64,000 nt of DNA from Limnospira fusiformis SAG 85.79 (GCF_012516315.1 NZ_CP051185.1:5585363-5649362); one strand, 5' to 3'; positions 43,546 to 52,435 are shown, counted from the stretch's first letter. Program-made: numbers and translations. Notes: generated by a model not told the origin, from the letters alone.

Positions 43546-44388
43546 TTATTCTGAATAAAAAATAGTTTTTGAAAGATGGCGATTTATTAGAGCCTCTTTT
43601 CGTTTTGTGATATAATTCAATAAAATTCTTGCTTTCTTTTTTAAATTGATATTTGCGCTGTCATTCATATCTTCAATGAAATCATCTAAATGAGTACAAA
43701 CAATGCTATCTTGGGTGAACGCTTCTGAGGGCAGTTGCTCCAACTGTGGTAAGAGAGCATCTACAAATTGACCGAACAGGTCTGGATCAGATGCGATCGC
43801 AAACTCCCCCGCATTATACATTCCATTCAGTAACGAAGACCATCTTTGTTGAGCCACAAGATTAACCTCCCCTTTTAAAGACATCAACCAACACAAAAAA
43901 GCAAATTGCAATTCTTCCAAGAAATTTGCTATATTTCCATGATGAGTTTCCCGGAAATTTTGTTCAAACCGAGATGGATGATTGGGGGCGAATTCACTCG
44001 AAAAATCTGATACAGCGTTTTTATGTAATATGGGTGAATCGGTGGTAATATATTGAGTAAGAGAGTGCCAACCTGGCCACTGATTGGCTGGGTAGGGAAC
44101 TAATGCCATATCCAGTGCATTTTGATGGGCGAGCTGAGAATATTGAGCCGTCTGTTCCGGGGTATCATCAACCAACTGTTGTTGGTCCAGATCAAATCTT
44201 TTCACCAATACCGTTTCAGGTGAAAGATAGCACCAAAAATTTCTCCATTCTCCCCGGTCTAAAATTGCCCCATAATGGAAACCTGGGGGAACTTCTCGAA
44301 AGCCTCGGAAACCGCCTTGGATTTGATGCACCAGGAGGTCAAGTTGAACGGACTGCTTGGGAATGTCGCGCAAGATAATATAACTCAT
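43546..44388 (-). CDS. AAR2-like protein (homologue of the eukaryotic U5 snRNP assembly factor)
   Basis: The protein has 280 residues and resembles eukaryotic AAR2 over its whole length. The N-terminal beta domain has GGFRGFREVPPGFHYGAI (AAR2: GPKFRGVKMIPPGIHF), then VPYPANQWPGWHSLTQYIT (AAR2: GPYPYATLKKWISLTNFI). The C-terminal helical domain has LEELQFAFLCWLMS and W-SSLLNGM (AAR2: LGELQFAFVCFLLG, W-KRLLNLL), then LLPQLEQLPSEAF. AAR2 binds Prp8 during U5 snRNP maturation in eukaryotes. Bacteria have no spliceosome. The gene starts 17 bp after effector 2, so I infer a partner or chaperone role, or a delivered protein. The comparison is from memory. Confidence 0.78.
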   Translation of the reverse strand: MSYIILRDIPKQSVQLDLLVHQIQGGFRGFREVPPGFHYGAILDRGEWRNFWCYLSPETVLVKRFDLDQQQLVDDTPEQTAQYSQLAHQNALDMALVPYPANQWPGWHSLTQYITTDSPILHKNAVSDFSSEFAPNHPSRFEQNFRETHHGNIANFLEELQFAFLCWLMSLKGEVNLVAQQRWSSLLNGMYNAGEFAIASDPDLFGQFVDALLPQLEQLPSEAFTQDSIVCTHLDDFIEDMNDSANINLKKKARILLNYITKRKEALINRHLSKTIFYSE

Positions 44389-44405
44389 CGCTCATTTGGG
44401 TGGAA

Positions 44406-47072
44406 TTACATTGGATTTTTGTTTTGGTTATTTTCTCGTTGCTTCTTACGAAAATCGATCTCGACTTGTTTGCCAACTTTAATCACCGTTTCCCGGAGTT
44501 GGGCAACCGTTTTAAAACGAGTTTGAACGTATTCAGGAAATTGACTATCATGGAGTTTAACCGTATTTTGTAAATCTGATAATTCTTTCTTCTCTTTCTC
44601 ATCTAATCCTTTGTCACTCGATTTATCCCTCAATTCTTCTACTTTGGTTTTGTCCGATTTAAGCTTGGCAGCTTCCGCTCCAATCTCCGCCAATTTTTGA
44701 TAACCAACAGGCTGATTTTTATCCATGATTGGGATCGCAGATTTTGCCATGCGATCGATATATTTTCCGGCTTTCATGGCAGCCTTTATTATCTGATTAT
44801 CTTGGTAATTACTCAAAACTTTCAATGTATCTCCCACTTGCTCTCGGAAAGAATGAAGATGCTCCTCTTCAGACATAATTAAAGTAGACTCTCCTTTGCC
44901 AATTTGTTGTCCGATGACCGAAAAATGAACAGCCCCTTGGGTGAAATAAGCTTCATTTGAATAAATAATAGCTTCAGAGAGGGCGTTTTTTATCTTTATC
45001 CCAACTGCTTTTATCGCCGACTCCTTGACATTTTCCGATGATTTTAATTCTTGCAACTCTTGCCGTAATTGACTTACTTTTTGTAATTTTTCTTCATAAA
45101 TTAAATTGGCAGCCATCATTTTTTTCGACTCTTCTGACTGGTGTTTTGAAAGGTGATTTTTCCCTTGATCCAACATCGCCCGCATTTTTTTATAAACTTC
45201 ATATCCGCTCTTTTCAATCTCCATAATTTTATCTTGTAAATTATTTGTGTAGTCTTGATAATATTTCTCTGCATCTTGAATTTGAGCTTCAATTTGCAAT
45301 TGACGAGCGATCGCGTCAGAGGAATCATTTCCTTGAGGGTTTTGTAACATTTCTTGCTTATAGTTATTCCACTCACTCTCGCTCATATAAATTCGCATTT
45401 TCAACATTGACCAAACATCTTGGTTTAAAGAAAATGCCTCAAAACCCAACGATTCTCGTGCCTGGGATGAATTTAATTCTTGAATTTCTTGAACGGGCGT
45501 TATGGTATTTTGCTCTTGATTCTTATCAAAGGGTTTACCTTTGGGGCTGGGAGTCATAAAATCTTGAGCATAAACATTTACATCATAAACCGTTCCGGGA
45601 TCTAATGCCCAATTTAACTTCGTTTTGAAATATTTATTAAATAAACTCACTGCTTGAATTGAACCCGCTCCTTTCAGGTTATAATCAATATCAGAAGTTA
45701 AAGATGTGCTGCCTGCTGAACCCCAATCCAAAACTCGTTGAGGCTCCAGCTTTTGAAATTGATTTTGTTTCCGTAATTCTTTTTGAATATCTTCTAAAAG
45801 TTGATTTGTTTCTTCTTTGCGTAATTTTATAAAAATCTTCATCAGCTTTTTGAAATTATCTAACTTAGCTTTTGCTTCTTTTTTTTCTTTTCCTTGTTTG
45901 ACCCATTTACTTGTATCCAACAGGTACTCTTGTGCCAGAAACCAGTTAGAATGAAAAGCAGTCTCAAGAATTTTTCTCGCCCCTGGTAAATCCACATTGC
46001 CCAAATTATCGGCTTTAGCCCACACAGATTCAAGGCTGTAAAGCAAAGGTAAATCCCTGGCCTTACGAATTGCGTTGGCGTGTTCAATTTGCTTTGGACT
46101 CAACTCGCGTTGAATCATCGGATGAATGAAATCGGCTTGAACAGCGCGATTATTTGATGCCCCACCCTGCTGCACCACATGGGTCAACTCGTGGGCGATG
46201 AGCTTTTGTCCGTCCCGACTTTCCGGCTGATACTCTCCCTGTTTAAAAAAGATGTCTTTGCCCGTCGTAAATGCCTTGGCTTGGATTGATTGATTCAGTT
46301 GATTGGCTGGGGAATTATGATGAATCCGCACCCCGCTCAAATCTGCCCCCATTGCCCGCCCCATTTGGGACTGCAAGTTTTCATCCAACGGCTGTCCGCC
46401 GCCCTTTTCTCGCCGAAGGGACGACTCGAAATCGGCAGACACTTCTCCCCCGGCTTCGGCGGTCTGAGGCTTCATCTGTACATCATCATTATCATCATCA
46501 AATTCCTCTTCCTCCGACTCTCGCTGTAGGGTATTTGATAACTCTTCTTTTTTCTGCAACTGAGAAATCGTCGGCGGAGTCGATAACTGGGGTTTTTGTT
46601 GCAGTGTTTCTTCTTCCTGTTTCTGAACCTCTGTCGTCGCGGGGGGAGATTGGATGCGATCGACAACTACATCCGCCACCCTGTCCGCTTCCTGTTCGTA
46701 TTTATCCCCCACCGCACCCACAGTCAGTTTAGCTTGAATCGGCTGCTGCGGTGTCCAATTTTTCGGGTTATCCCTTTGGGCTAAAGCCTGAAATCTCCCG
46801 TGCAGGGGCGATTTTGATTCTGCCTGCATCTGCACGTCTTCTTCTTCGCTGCGCTGGATGGGCTGGGTTGGCGTACTATTACCATTGCTAAAAAGGGGAA
46901 TGCTGCCCAAATCGAACCCGGACGCTTCCCCCTGAAATTCGCGTTCCGGCGGGGGGGCTTGTTTGTCCGGGGGGGCAAAGTTGGCATCCTGAAACGGCCG
47001 GGACTGAAATTGTGCCTGCACAGGGGCTGCTGGGCTTTCGTTTTGGCGTTTTTTCCGGCGTTGTATTTTCAT
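44406..47072 (-). CDS. eCIS effector 2: DUF4157 core plus nucleotidyltransferase-like domain
   Basis: The protein has 888 residues. Residues 1-304 are the shared module: a basic start MKIQRRKKRQ, a disordered Pro/Gln-rich region, an acidic stretch near 186-197, then DUF4157 with HELTH at 294-298. The specific part contains GSAGSTSLTSDIDYNL (451-466), the G-S-x(n)-D-x-D signature of pol-beta-type nucleotidyltransferases, with a possible third Asp at 497 (VYDVNVY). Coiled-coil helices dominate the remainder to a basic C-terminus. A nucleotide-transferring toxin is the inference. The gene is followed at 17 bp by the AAR2-like gene. Confidence 0.82.
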   Translation of the reverse strand: MKIQRRKKRQNESPAAPVQAQFQSRPFQDANFAPPDKQAPPPEREFQGEASGFDLGSIPLFSNGNSTPTQPIQRSEEEDVQMQAESKSPLHGRFQALAQRDNPKNWTPQQPIQAKLTVGAVGDKYEQEADRVADVVVDRIQSPPATTEVQKQEEETLQQKPQLSTPPTISQLQKKEELSNTLQRESEEEEFDDDNDDVQMKPQTAEAGGEVSADFESSLRREKGGGQPLDENLQSQMGRAMGADLSGVRIHHNSPANQLNQSIQAKAFTTGKDIFFKQGEYQPESRDGQKLIAHELTHVVQQGGASNNRAVQADFIHPMIQRELSPKQIEHANAIRKARDLPLLYSLESVWAKADNLGNVDLPGARKILETAFHSNWFLAQEYLLDTSKWVKQGKEKKEAKAKLDNFKKLMKIFIKLRKEETNQLLEDIQKELRKQNQFQKLEPQRVLDWGSAGSTSLTSDIDYNLKGAGSIQAVSLFNKYFKTKLNWALDPGTVYDVNVYAQDFMTPSPKGKPFDKNQEQNTITPVQEIQELNSSQARESLGFEAFSLNQDVWSMLKMRIYMSESEWNNYKQEMLQNPQGNDSSDAIARQLQIEAQIQDAEKYYQDYTNNLQDKIMEIEKSGYEVYKKMRAMLDQGKNHLSKHQSEESKKMMAANLIYEEKLQKVSQLRQELQELKSSENVKESAIKAVGIKIKNALSEAIIYSNEAYFTQGAVHFSVIGQQIGKGESTLIMSEEEHLHSFREQVGDTLKVLSNYQDNQIIKAAMKAGKYIDRMAKSAIPIMDKNQPVGYQKLAEIGAEAAKLKSDKTKVEELRDKSSDKGLDEKEKKELSDLQNTVKLHDSQFPEYVQTRFKTVAQLRETVIKVGKQVEIDFRKKQRENNQNKNPM

Positions 47073-47177
47073 CAGGATCCCCCCCTAATTTGGCATCGAT
47101 CACACTCCCACGACAATTCTACCACCAAATAGGTGGATTAACCGGGGTGCGATCGCTCCTCAAAACTAAAATTTCCC

Positions 47178-47642
47178 TTAAACTTCCGACGGTAATCTTT
47201 CTCCCTTCGCCACTGCCTGAATTGTGTCAGCAAAGGACTCCACCAAATAAAACACCAGCCACATAGATTGTATAATCGCGATTTCCGCACTGGGTTTTTC
47301 TTCTTGAGGTATCACTAAAACATAGCGAAAATAGAGCAATTCCTGCTGTTCTTGAATCCCAAAACTACCAATAGGCATAGTAGTATTTAGCCTCAAAATA
47401 AATGCTCTGAGTTCAGACATCGCCTCCGCTACCACCCCTCCTGGTAGACCTACATAAAATTGCAGCAAATGCACATTCTCCACCTCTTCCTCTACCGGAA
47501 TAAATAGCAACTCCGCCAGAAGTTGTTTCTCTTCACTCAGCAAAACCAAGAGCCTATCCATTGGATGTTCTGGTGTCGCTGGTTCCCAAGAAGTCGTGAA
47601 ATTCTCACCATCTATAATCGACTGAATACTCTGTAAATTCAT
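47178..47642 (-). CDS. YbjN/CesT-like small protein, probable effector chaperone
   Basis: This 154-residue acidic alpha/beta protein has HLLQFYVGLPGGVV, LRAFILRLNTTMPIGSFGIQ and LLYFRYVLVIP. This strand pattern is typical of YbjN and of type III secretion chaperones (CesT fold), with a final helix WLVFYLVESFADTIQAV. It begins 19 bp after the stop of effector 3 and is followed 105 bp later by effector 2. Tight coupling to one effector suggests it escorts that effector to the tube. The assignment is by fold pattern only. Confidence 0.6.
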   Translation of the reverse strand: MNLQSIQSIIDGENFTTSWEPATPEHPMDRLLVLLSEEKQLLAELLFIPVEEEVENVHLLQFYVGLPGGVVAEAMSELRAFILRLNTTMPIGSFGIQEQQELLYFRYVLVIPQEEKPSAEIAIIQSMWLVFYLVESFADTIQAVAKGERLPSEV

Positions 47643-47661
47643 GTAACTTCCTCAAATTTAA

Positions 47662-50328
47662 CTAGCGTTTTTTCAGAGCTTTTTTGACTAACTCCAGTTT
47701 CTCTTCCCCGCTCATTCCCTCCATTTGTTTTTCAGGTAAATTCACTAACTTCAGCATGATACCTGGTTCAGCATCATTCATTTTGATTAAGGTTTTAGCC
47801 GTGGTTTCGTAACGCTGGTCTTTAGCATCCGTACTCTTGGTTTTATCCGCTTTCATTTTCTTCTTAAACCAAGCCTTAAATTTGGAGAAACCTCCTTTAC
47901 TTTTAGCTTGCTCATATTGTTGATCTTCCCGTTCTTGTCGGGCTAAAAATACATTATTGATTTGTTCTTCACTCAGCCCCGCCGTCTCCATATCAGCTTG
48001 CCATTGCTTATCTTTTCGATCCGCCTTATCTCGGCGATTCTGTTTAATTTTGTTGAATGCAAAGCGTCCCAACTTCGCGATACCACCGATCGCCGCCAGA
48101 CCCGCACCAACTACCGCCCCGGCTCCAGTTAAATCCAAAGCCCCTGCCGTCACCGCCAGCGCACCTTCAGCCATCCCTAAGCCGCCGCGTTTTTGCTTTT
48201 TGGTCTGAATTTCCTTGAGATGTTCCAGAGCAGCATTACGCTCCGACTCACTCACACTACTAAACTGTTTATTTCCCTGTTGTAAGCCTTTAATTAAACC
48301 CTTACGCTCCGTAGCTTTAAACGCCTTGAAACCGCCACTGGCAAGATCCATCGCCCCCGTAGCAATTCCCAAACCCCCTGATGCAGCCGCCAAATTAGCT
48401 AAGGGTGCGATCGCTCCTTGGGAACCCAACTTGAGGGCATCAGCACCAATTTTGCCTCCCTCAGCCCCAAATTGGGCAATCAATTTACCAACCCCCAAGG
48501 TCGTTGTCACCCCGGCTTGACCCAAATTAGCAGCACTTTTAACCCCCCTTCCCAGCGAACGTAAATAGGCACCGCTACCTTTACCCCCCGATTTAGTATC
48601 GCCGTAGATACCTTTCTTCCTCTCGTTTAGCCAACTCTTAAAGTCTTTAACTCCCCCTACCGCCTGAGCCGCAAAACCCAAACCACCAGAAACCGCACCA
48701 ATCCCATCGCCAACAAACTTCCAACTATCACTGGTATTAAGATCCTTGGAAATCCAACTTGGATCTAAGTTAGCAGCACCACCATCTTTCTGAGTCAGAT
48801 AACCACCCCCAAATTTAGCCACATTTGATGCTAAACCCGCGAGACTTGATCCTCCTTGTAATACTGCTTTACTGCGATCATAATTGTCCTCAGCCTGTCT
48901 TAAATCATTCAAAGCTTGGAAGCCCCCCAATATATTGCCAACACCACCCGCTACAGCCCCCGCCATATCACTGCGTCCGCTCAGTACATTTTGATCAGCA
49001 TCCGACATATTGGCACCAGCTTTTTCAAAATATTTCTGAAAAATCCCAGTTTCCGTATCCCCCGAATTTCCCAAACCTTTAGTAGCTATTTCCCCAGTAA
49101 TGCTTGTTAACCCCTCAATCACACTGGCTGTATTACCCGTCACATCTGCAGTATCGCTATTCACCCAATTATCCAGTTTATCTACAGGTTTGTTCCCGGT
49201 ATTATTATCATTAATCGCATTACTTCTCGGTCTTTCTCCTCCCCATCTGTCCATATTTTTTGAGGTAGCAGGCAACTTGAGATTAGCCGAGAAATCCTTA
49301 AACTCTTGGGTCATTTTATCTCTGCCTTTCGCCTTTTGTTCAGACAAAAGAATCTGGAGATGCTTTCGTTCTTCTTTACTACTGTTAAAACGCTGAACAG
49401 AACCACTATTATTGACACCACCTTGCTGCACCACATGGGTCAACTCGTGGGCGATGAGCTTTTGTCCGCCCCGACTCTCCGGCTGATACTCTCCCTGTTT
49501 AAAAAAGATGTCTTTGCCCGTCGTAAAAGCCTTGGCTTGGATGGACTGATTCAGTTGATTGGCTGGGGAATTCTGATGAATCCGCACCCCGCCAAAATCT
49601 GCCCCCATTGCCCGCCCCATTTGGGACTGCAAGTTTTCATCCAACGGCTGTCCGCCGCCCTTTTCTCGCCGAAGGGACGACTCGAAATCGGCAGACACTT
49701 CTCCCCCGGCTTCGGCGGTCTGAGGCTTCATCTGTACATCATCATTATCATCATCAAATTCCTCTTCCTCCGACTCTCGCTGTAGGGTATTTGATAACTC
49801 TTCTTTTTTCTGCAACTGAGAAATCGTCGGCGGAGTCGATAACTGGGGTTTTTGTTGCAGTGTTTCTTCTTCCTGTTTCTGAACCTCTGTCGTCGCGGGG
49901 GGAGATTGGATGCGATCGACAACTACATCCGCCACCCTGTCCGCTTCCTGTTCGTATTTATCCCCCACCGCACCCACAGTCAGTTTAGCTTGAATCGGCT
50001 GCTGCGGTGTCCAATTTTTCGGGTTATCCCTTTGGGCTAAAGCCTGAAATCTCCCGTGCAGGGGCGATTTTGATTCTGCCTGCATCTGCACGTCTTCTTC
50101 TTCGCTGCGCTGGATGGGCTGGGTTGGCGTACTATTACCATTGCTAAAAAGGGGAATGCTGCCCAAATTGAACCCCGACCCTTCCCCCTGAAATTCGCGT
50201 TCCGGCGGGGCGGCTTGTTTGTCCGGGGGGGCAAAGTTGGCATCCTGAAACGGCCGGGACTGAAACTGTGCCTGCACGGCGGCTGCTGGACTTTCGTTTT
50301 GGCGTTTTTTACGGCGTTGTATTTTCAT
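47662..50328 (-). CDS. eCIS effector 3: DUF4157 core plus Gly/Ala-rich domain
   Basis: The protein has 888 residues. The N-terminal ~304 residues are nearly identical to effector 2, including AHELTHVVQQGG. The specific part (about 310-888) has long Gly/Ala-rich stretches (AGAVAGGVGNILGG, GAGAVVGAGLAAIGGIAKLG) that could form membrane-inserting helices. These alternate with charged segments, and the C-terminus is strongly Lys-rich and helical (FSKFKAWFKKKMKADKTK). A pore-forming or membrane-active role is possible but not shown. It is the first effector gene after the structural genes. Confidence 0.8.
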   Translation of the reverse strand: MKIQRRKKRQNESPAAAVQAQFQSRPFQDANFAPPDKQAAPPEREFQGEGSGFNLGSIPLFSNGNSTPTQPIQRSEEEDVQMQAESKSPLHGRFQALAQRDNPKNWTPQQPIQAKLTVGAVGDKYEQEADRVADVVVDRIQSPPATTEVQKQEEETLQQKPQLSTPPTISQLQKKEELSNTLQRESEEEEFDDDNDDVQMKPQTAEAGGEVSADFESSLRREKGGGQPLDENLQSQMGRAMGADFGGVRIHQNSPANQLNQSIQAKAFTTGKDIFFKQGEYQPESRGGQKLIAHELTHVVQQGGVNNSGSVQRFNSSKEERKHLQILLSEQKAKGRDKMTQEFKDFSANLKLPATSKNMDRWGGERPRSNAINDNNTGNKPVDKLDNWVNSDTADVTGNTASVIEGLTSITGEIATKGLGNSGDTETGIFQKYFEKAGANMSDADQNVLSGRSDMAGAVAGGVGNILGGFQALNDLRQAEDNYDRSKAVLQGGSSLAGLASNVAKFGGGYLTQKDGGAANLDPSWISKDLNTSDSWKFVGDGIGAVSGGLGFAAQAVGGVKDFKSWLNERKKGIYGDTKSGGKGSGAYLRSLGRGVKSAANLGQAGVTTTLGVGKLIAQFGAEGGKIGADALKLGSQGAIAPLANLAAASGGLGIATGAMDLASGGFKAFKATERKGLIKGLQQGNKQFSSVSESERNAALEHLKEIQTKKQKRGGLGMAEGALAVTAGALDLTGAGAVVGAGLAAIGGIAKLGRFAFNKIKQNRRDKADRKDKQWQADMETAGLSEEQINNVFLARQEREDQQYEQAKSKGGFSKFKAWFKKKMKADKTKSTDAKDQRYETTAKTLIKMNDAEPGIMLKLVNLPEKQMEGMSGEEKLELVKKALKKR

Positions 50329-50526
50329 CAGGATAGCCTCCTAACCATAGTAATGAGCGAATCGCGTATTTGCACGGGGGAATCGTCGGTGCGTTCCCAC
50401 CGTCACTCACCGAGTTGAATGATAAGGCATGAGTGCGTGCGTGCGATCGCACCCTACACAACCCTCAATTGATAACGGTCGGAACGAAAAGTTATAACCT
50501 CACCTTAATTTTAAATCAAAACGGAA

Positions 50527-50685
50527 TTATTCTCCCAATTCTCCCCGAACCAAATCGGCAATTTCCCCGATCCAGTGTTGTCGTTCTCCATGTTCGAGAT
50601 TCAGAATATCAGCCCGAGACCAGTGGAAATAAAAAGCAATAAAGGCTACCTCCCGATACAAATCCTCTAGGGGGTAGCCCGCCAC
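50527..50685 (-). CDS. Small DUF6760-like tail protein (52 aa)
   Basis: The ORF reads (V)AGYPLEDLYREVAFIAFYFH at the start, then WSRADILNLEHGERQHWIGE and a short tail. This is typical of the ~50-60 residue proteins found in phage-like tail and contractile injection loci. The start is a GTG at 50685 that overlaps the end of the preceding tail gene by 19 bp, indicating translational coupling. The stop is at 50527-50529. Family members are thought to help baseplate or tube assembly. Confidence 0.72.
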   Translation of the reverse strand: MAGYPLEDLYREVAFIAFYFHWSRADILNLEHGERQHWIGEIADLVRGELGE

Positions 50686-51011
50686 TCCCCCGTCCGAGAA
50701 ATCCTTGCTTCTGGTGGATTGATCTGATTATATACCGCCTGTAAATAGTCGAGATCTGGTAAAAACAATCCCTCCAATACATCTGGCGTGACTGGAGAAA
50801 TCTCCCCCAAGCGGACAATTGCCCGGGACAGCATGACTAAAATCCCGTAGGCGGGATTGTCCAAAACCCGCAGATCCCTTTCCCGGAACAGTTCATCCCA
50901 CCCTGTCAGCGATCGCATGATTCCCTCTCGATGCCAAGTTCCCTCCTCGTCAAACAATCCGACGGGGAGGGTAAAGGGAAATTGTCTCAAAGGTAAGTTT
51001 TCGGGTGACAT
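50667..51011 (-). CDS. Phage-tail-like assembly protein, paralogue A
   Basis: This protein of about 114 residues starts at the ATG at 51011 (MSPENLPLRQF). The frame extends to 51077 only through repeated GGGAGTA sequence. Its core FPFTLPVGLFDEEGTWHREG and the later ISPVTPDVLEGLFLPDLDYL parallel the neighbouring gene at 51124, so the two arose by duplication. Such small proteins lie after the tube genes in eCIS loci and resemble tail assembly chaperones. The 3' end overlaps the DUF6760-like gene. Confidence 0.7.
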   Translation of the reverse strand: MSPENLPLRQFPFTLPVGLFDEEGTWHREGIMRSLTGWDELFRERDLRVLDNPAYGILVMLSRAIVRLGEISPVTPDVLEGLFLPDLDYLQAVYNQINPPEARISRTGEWRATP

Positions 51012-51123
51012 TAGATGGGGGAGTAGGGAGTAGGGAGTTTGAGAAACCCTGTTTCTAAGAGGGTCTGGAATTCCCATCCGACATCAGATAGAAACCCGGT
51101 TTCTTAGGTTCGACTTTTGATTT

Positions 51124-51426
51124 TCAATCCGACTCGGACTTGACCAAGCCGTTAATTTCGCGGTAGAAGTCCTGGAGATAGGCTAAGTCTACGGCAAACA
51201 TATTTTCAATGACCGCCGGCGACACTTCCTCCAAACTACCCAGTTCAGTAATCACCCTGGCCAGGATAATCACAGTTGCATAGGCGGGATTCATCTGTAC
51301 GCGAGGATCGCGGAGGGGGACAATCTCATCGATCGCCCGCGACAGCCGCATCACCCCCCGCTGGTGCAAGTTGCCATCGGGATCTAAATAGCCTTTGGGT
51401 AAGGTAAACTCAAACTCCGTTTGCAT
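51124..51426 (-). CDS. Phage-tail-like assembly protein, paralogue B
   Basis: The protein has 100 residues: FEFTLPKGYLDPDGNLHQRG, ARVITELGSLEEVSPAVIEN and MFAVDLAYLQDFYREING. The pattern matches the downstream paralogue at 50667-51011 (FTLPVG, VSPxVxE, DLxYLQ). It follows the tail protein gene by 14 bp. Its role is probably in tube or baseplate assembly of the injection system. Confidence 0.75.
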   Translation of the reverse strand: MQTEFEFTLPKGYLDPDGNLHQRGVMRLSRAIDEIVPLRDPRVQMNPAYATVIILARVITELGSLEEVSPAVIENMFAVDLAYLQDFYREINGLVKSESD

Positions 51427-51440
51427 GGTTTAATCGCCAC

Positions 51441-51944
51441 CTACAAGACTCGTTCAAACCCTTCACAAGCAATTTCCAACTCCTCAAGCGCCAAATCGCT
51501 TCCCGATGCCATATTATCGGTGATGCTATAACTAACCGGCCAGCCTCCGCTAAAAGCAAACCGCGCCCCTTCGGAACTATCCTGACGGTAAATGGTCAAA
51601 AAACCATTTTTAAACTTAGATGACCAACCGCCATCATGGACGTTGGCGATCCAATCCCACAGTGTAGTTGAAGCCGTTAGTCCCCGACGCAGAGAAAAAT
51701 TATCAACATTTTCGTTACCCGGAAGTTTAGTGCAAATCACCTGACCTCGAGTCGCCTTTCCCCACCTTTTCGGGAATACCTCATGGTGGGTAATGACGGT
51801 CTGGGAATATTTGAACCCTCGGCACTCCATAAAGTAGCCATCCACATCATCCCGGCCGCCGTCTAAATGCAAAGCCACATAAAAACGGCAGGCGGTCAGA
51901 ACTTCATAGAGATCACGTTTTTGGTTGATTAAATCACCAATCAT
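51441..51944 (-). CDS. Phage tail protein (tube/tube-initiator family)
   Basis: The protein has about 167 residues from the ATG at 51942-51944; an in-frame GTG at 51956 is less likely. The T4 gp19/Hcp-like pattern is seen: LTACRFYVALHLDGG, YFMECRGFKYSQT, LRRGLTASTTLWDWI, FLTIYRQDSSEGARF and a final LALEELEIACEGFER. In eCIS loci such proteins form the tube or connect it to the baseplate. It lies after the duplicated 3' end of the previous tube gene. The gene at 63299 belongs to the same family. Confidence 0.83.
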   Translation of the reverse strand: MIGDLINQKRDLYEVLTACRFYVALHLDGGRDDVDGYFMECRGFKYSQTVITHHEVFPKRWGKATRGQVICTKLPGNENVDNFSLRRGLTASTTLWDWIANVHDGGWSSKFKNGFLTIYRQDSSEGARFAFSGGWPVSYSITDNMASGSDLALEELEIACEGFERVL

Positions 51945-51958
51945 AGCTGATACCACAA

Positions 51959-52183
51959 CTAAATAGTTGTTCCTAAAGTTGGGACTTTCTGCAACCCCGA
52001 ATGGCTGATTTCAATGGTTTCCTTAAACAGATCTGTTGCATCTGAACTAGCTTGGGTGGTCGTATACTTGGCGGGGAGACAGTCCCTCAAATTCCAACGA
52101 GCCCCCTCGGAGCCATCCTGTTTGTAAAGTACCAAGGAAGCATCACTCACCTTGGCGATCGCGTCAGTTTTACCACCAATCAT
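51959..52183 (-). pseudogene. Duplicated 3' end of tube gene
   Basis: The 74 codons repeat the C-terminal part of the gene at 52180-52683 exactly (from MIGGKTDAIAKVSDASL to LGTTI). They are part of a 236-bp direct tandem duplication (51964-52199 and 52200-52435). This copy holds the original stop codon. It has no ribosome-binding site of its own. Confidence 0.88.
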
Positions 52184-52435
52184 CGCCGGGGGATGACAAT
52201 AGTTGTTCCTAAAGTTGGGACTTTCTGCAACCCCGAATGGCTGATTTCAATGGTTTCCTTAAACAGATCTGTTGCATCTGAACTAGCTTGGGTGGTCGTA
52301 TACTTGGCGGGGAGACAGTCCCTCAAATTCCAACGAGCCCCCTCGGAGCCATCCTGTTTGTAAAGTACCAAGGAAGCATCACTCACCTTGGCGATCGCGT
52401 CAGTTTTACCACCAATCATCGCCGGGGGATGACAG
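51964..52435. repeat. Direct tandem duplication, 2 x 236 bp
   Basis: The two units start with TAGTTGTTCCTAAAGTTGGG and end with CGCCGGGGGATGACA. I saw no difference between them by eye except at the junction base. The length 236 is not a multiple of three. The exact identity indicates a recent event. Confidence 0.93.
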
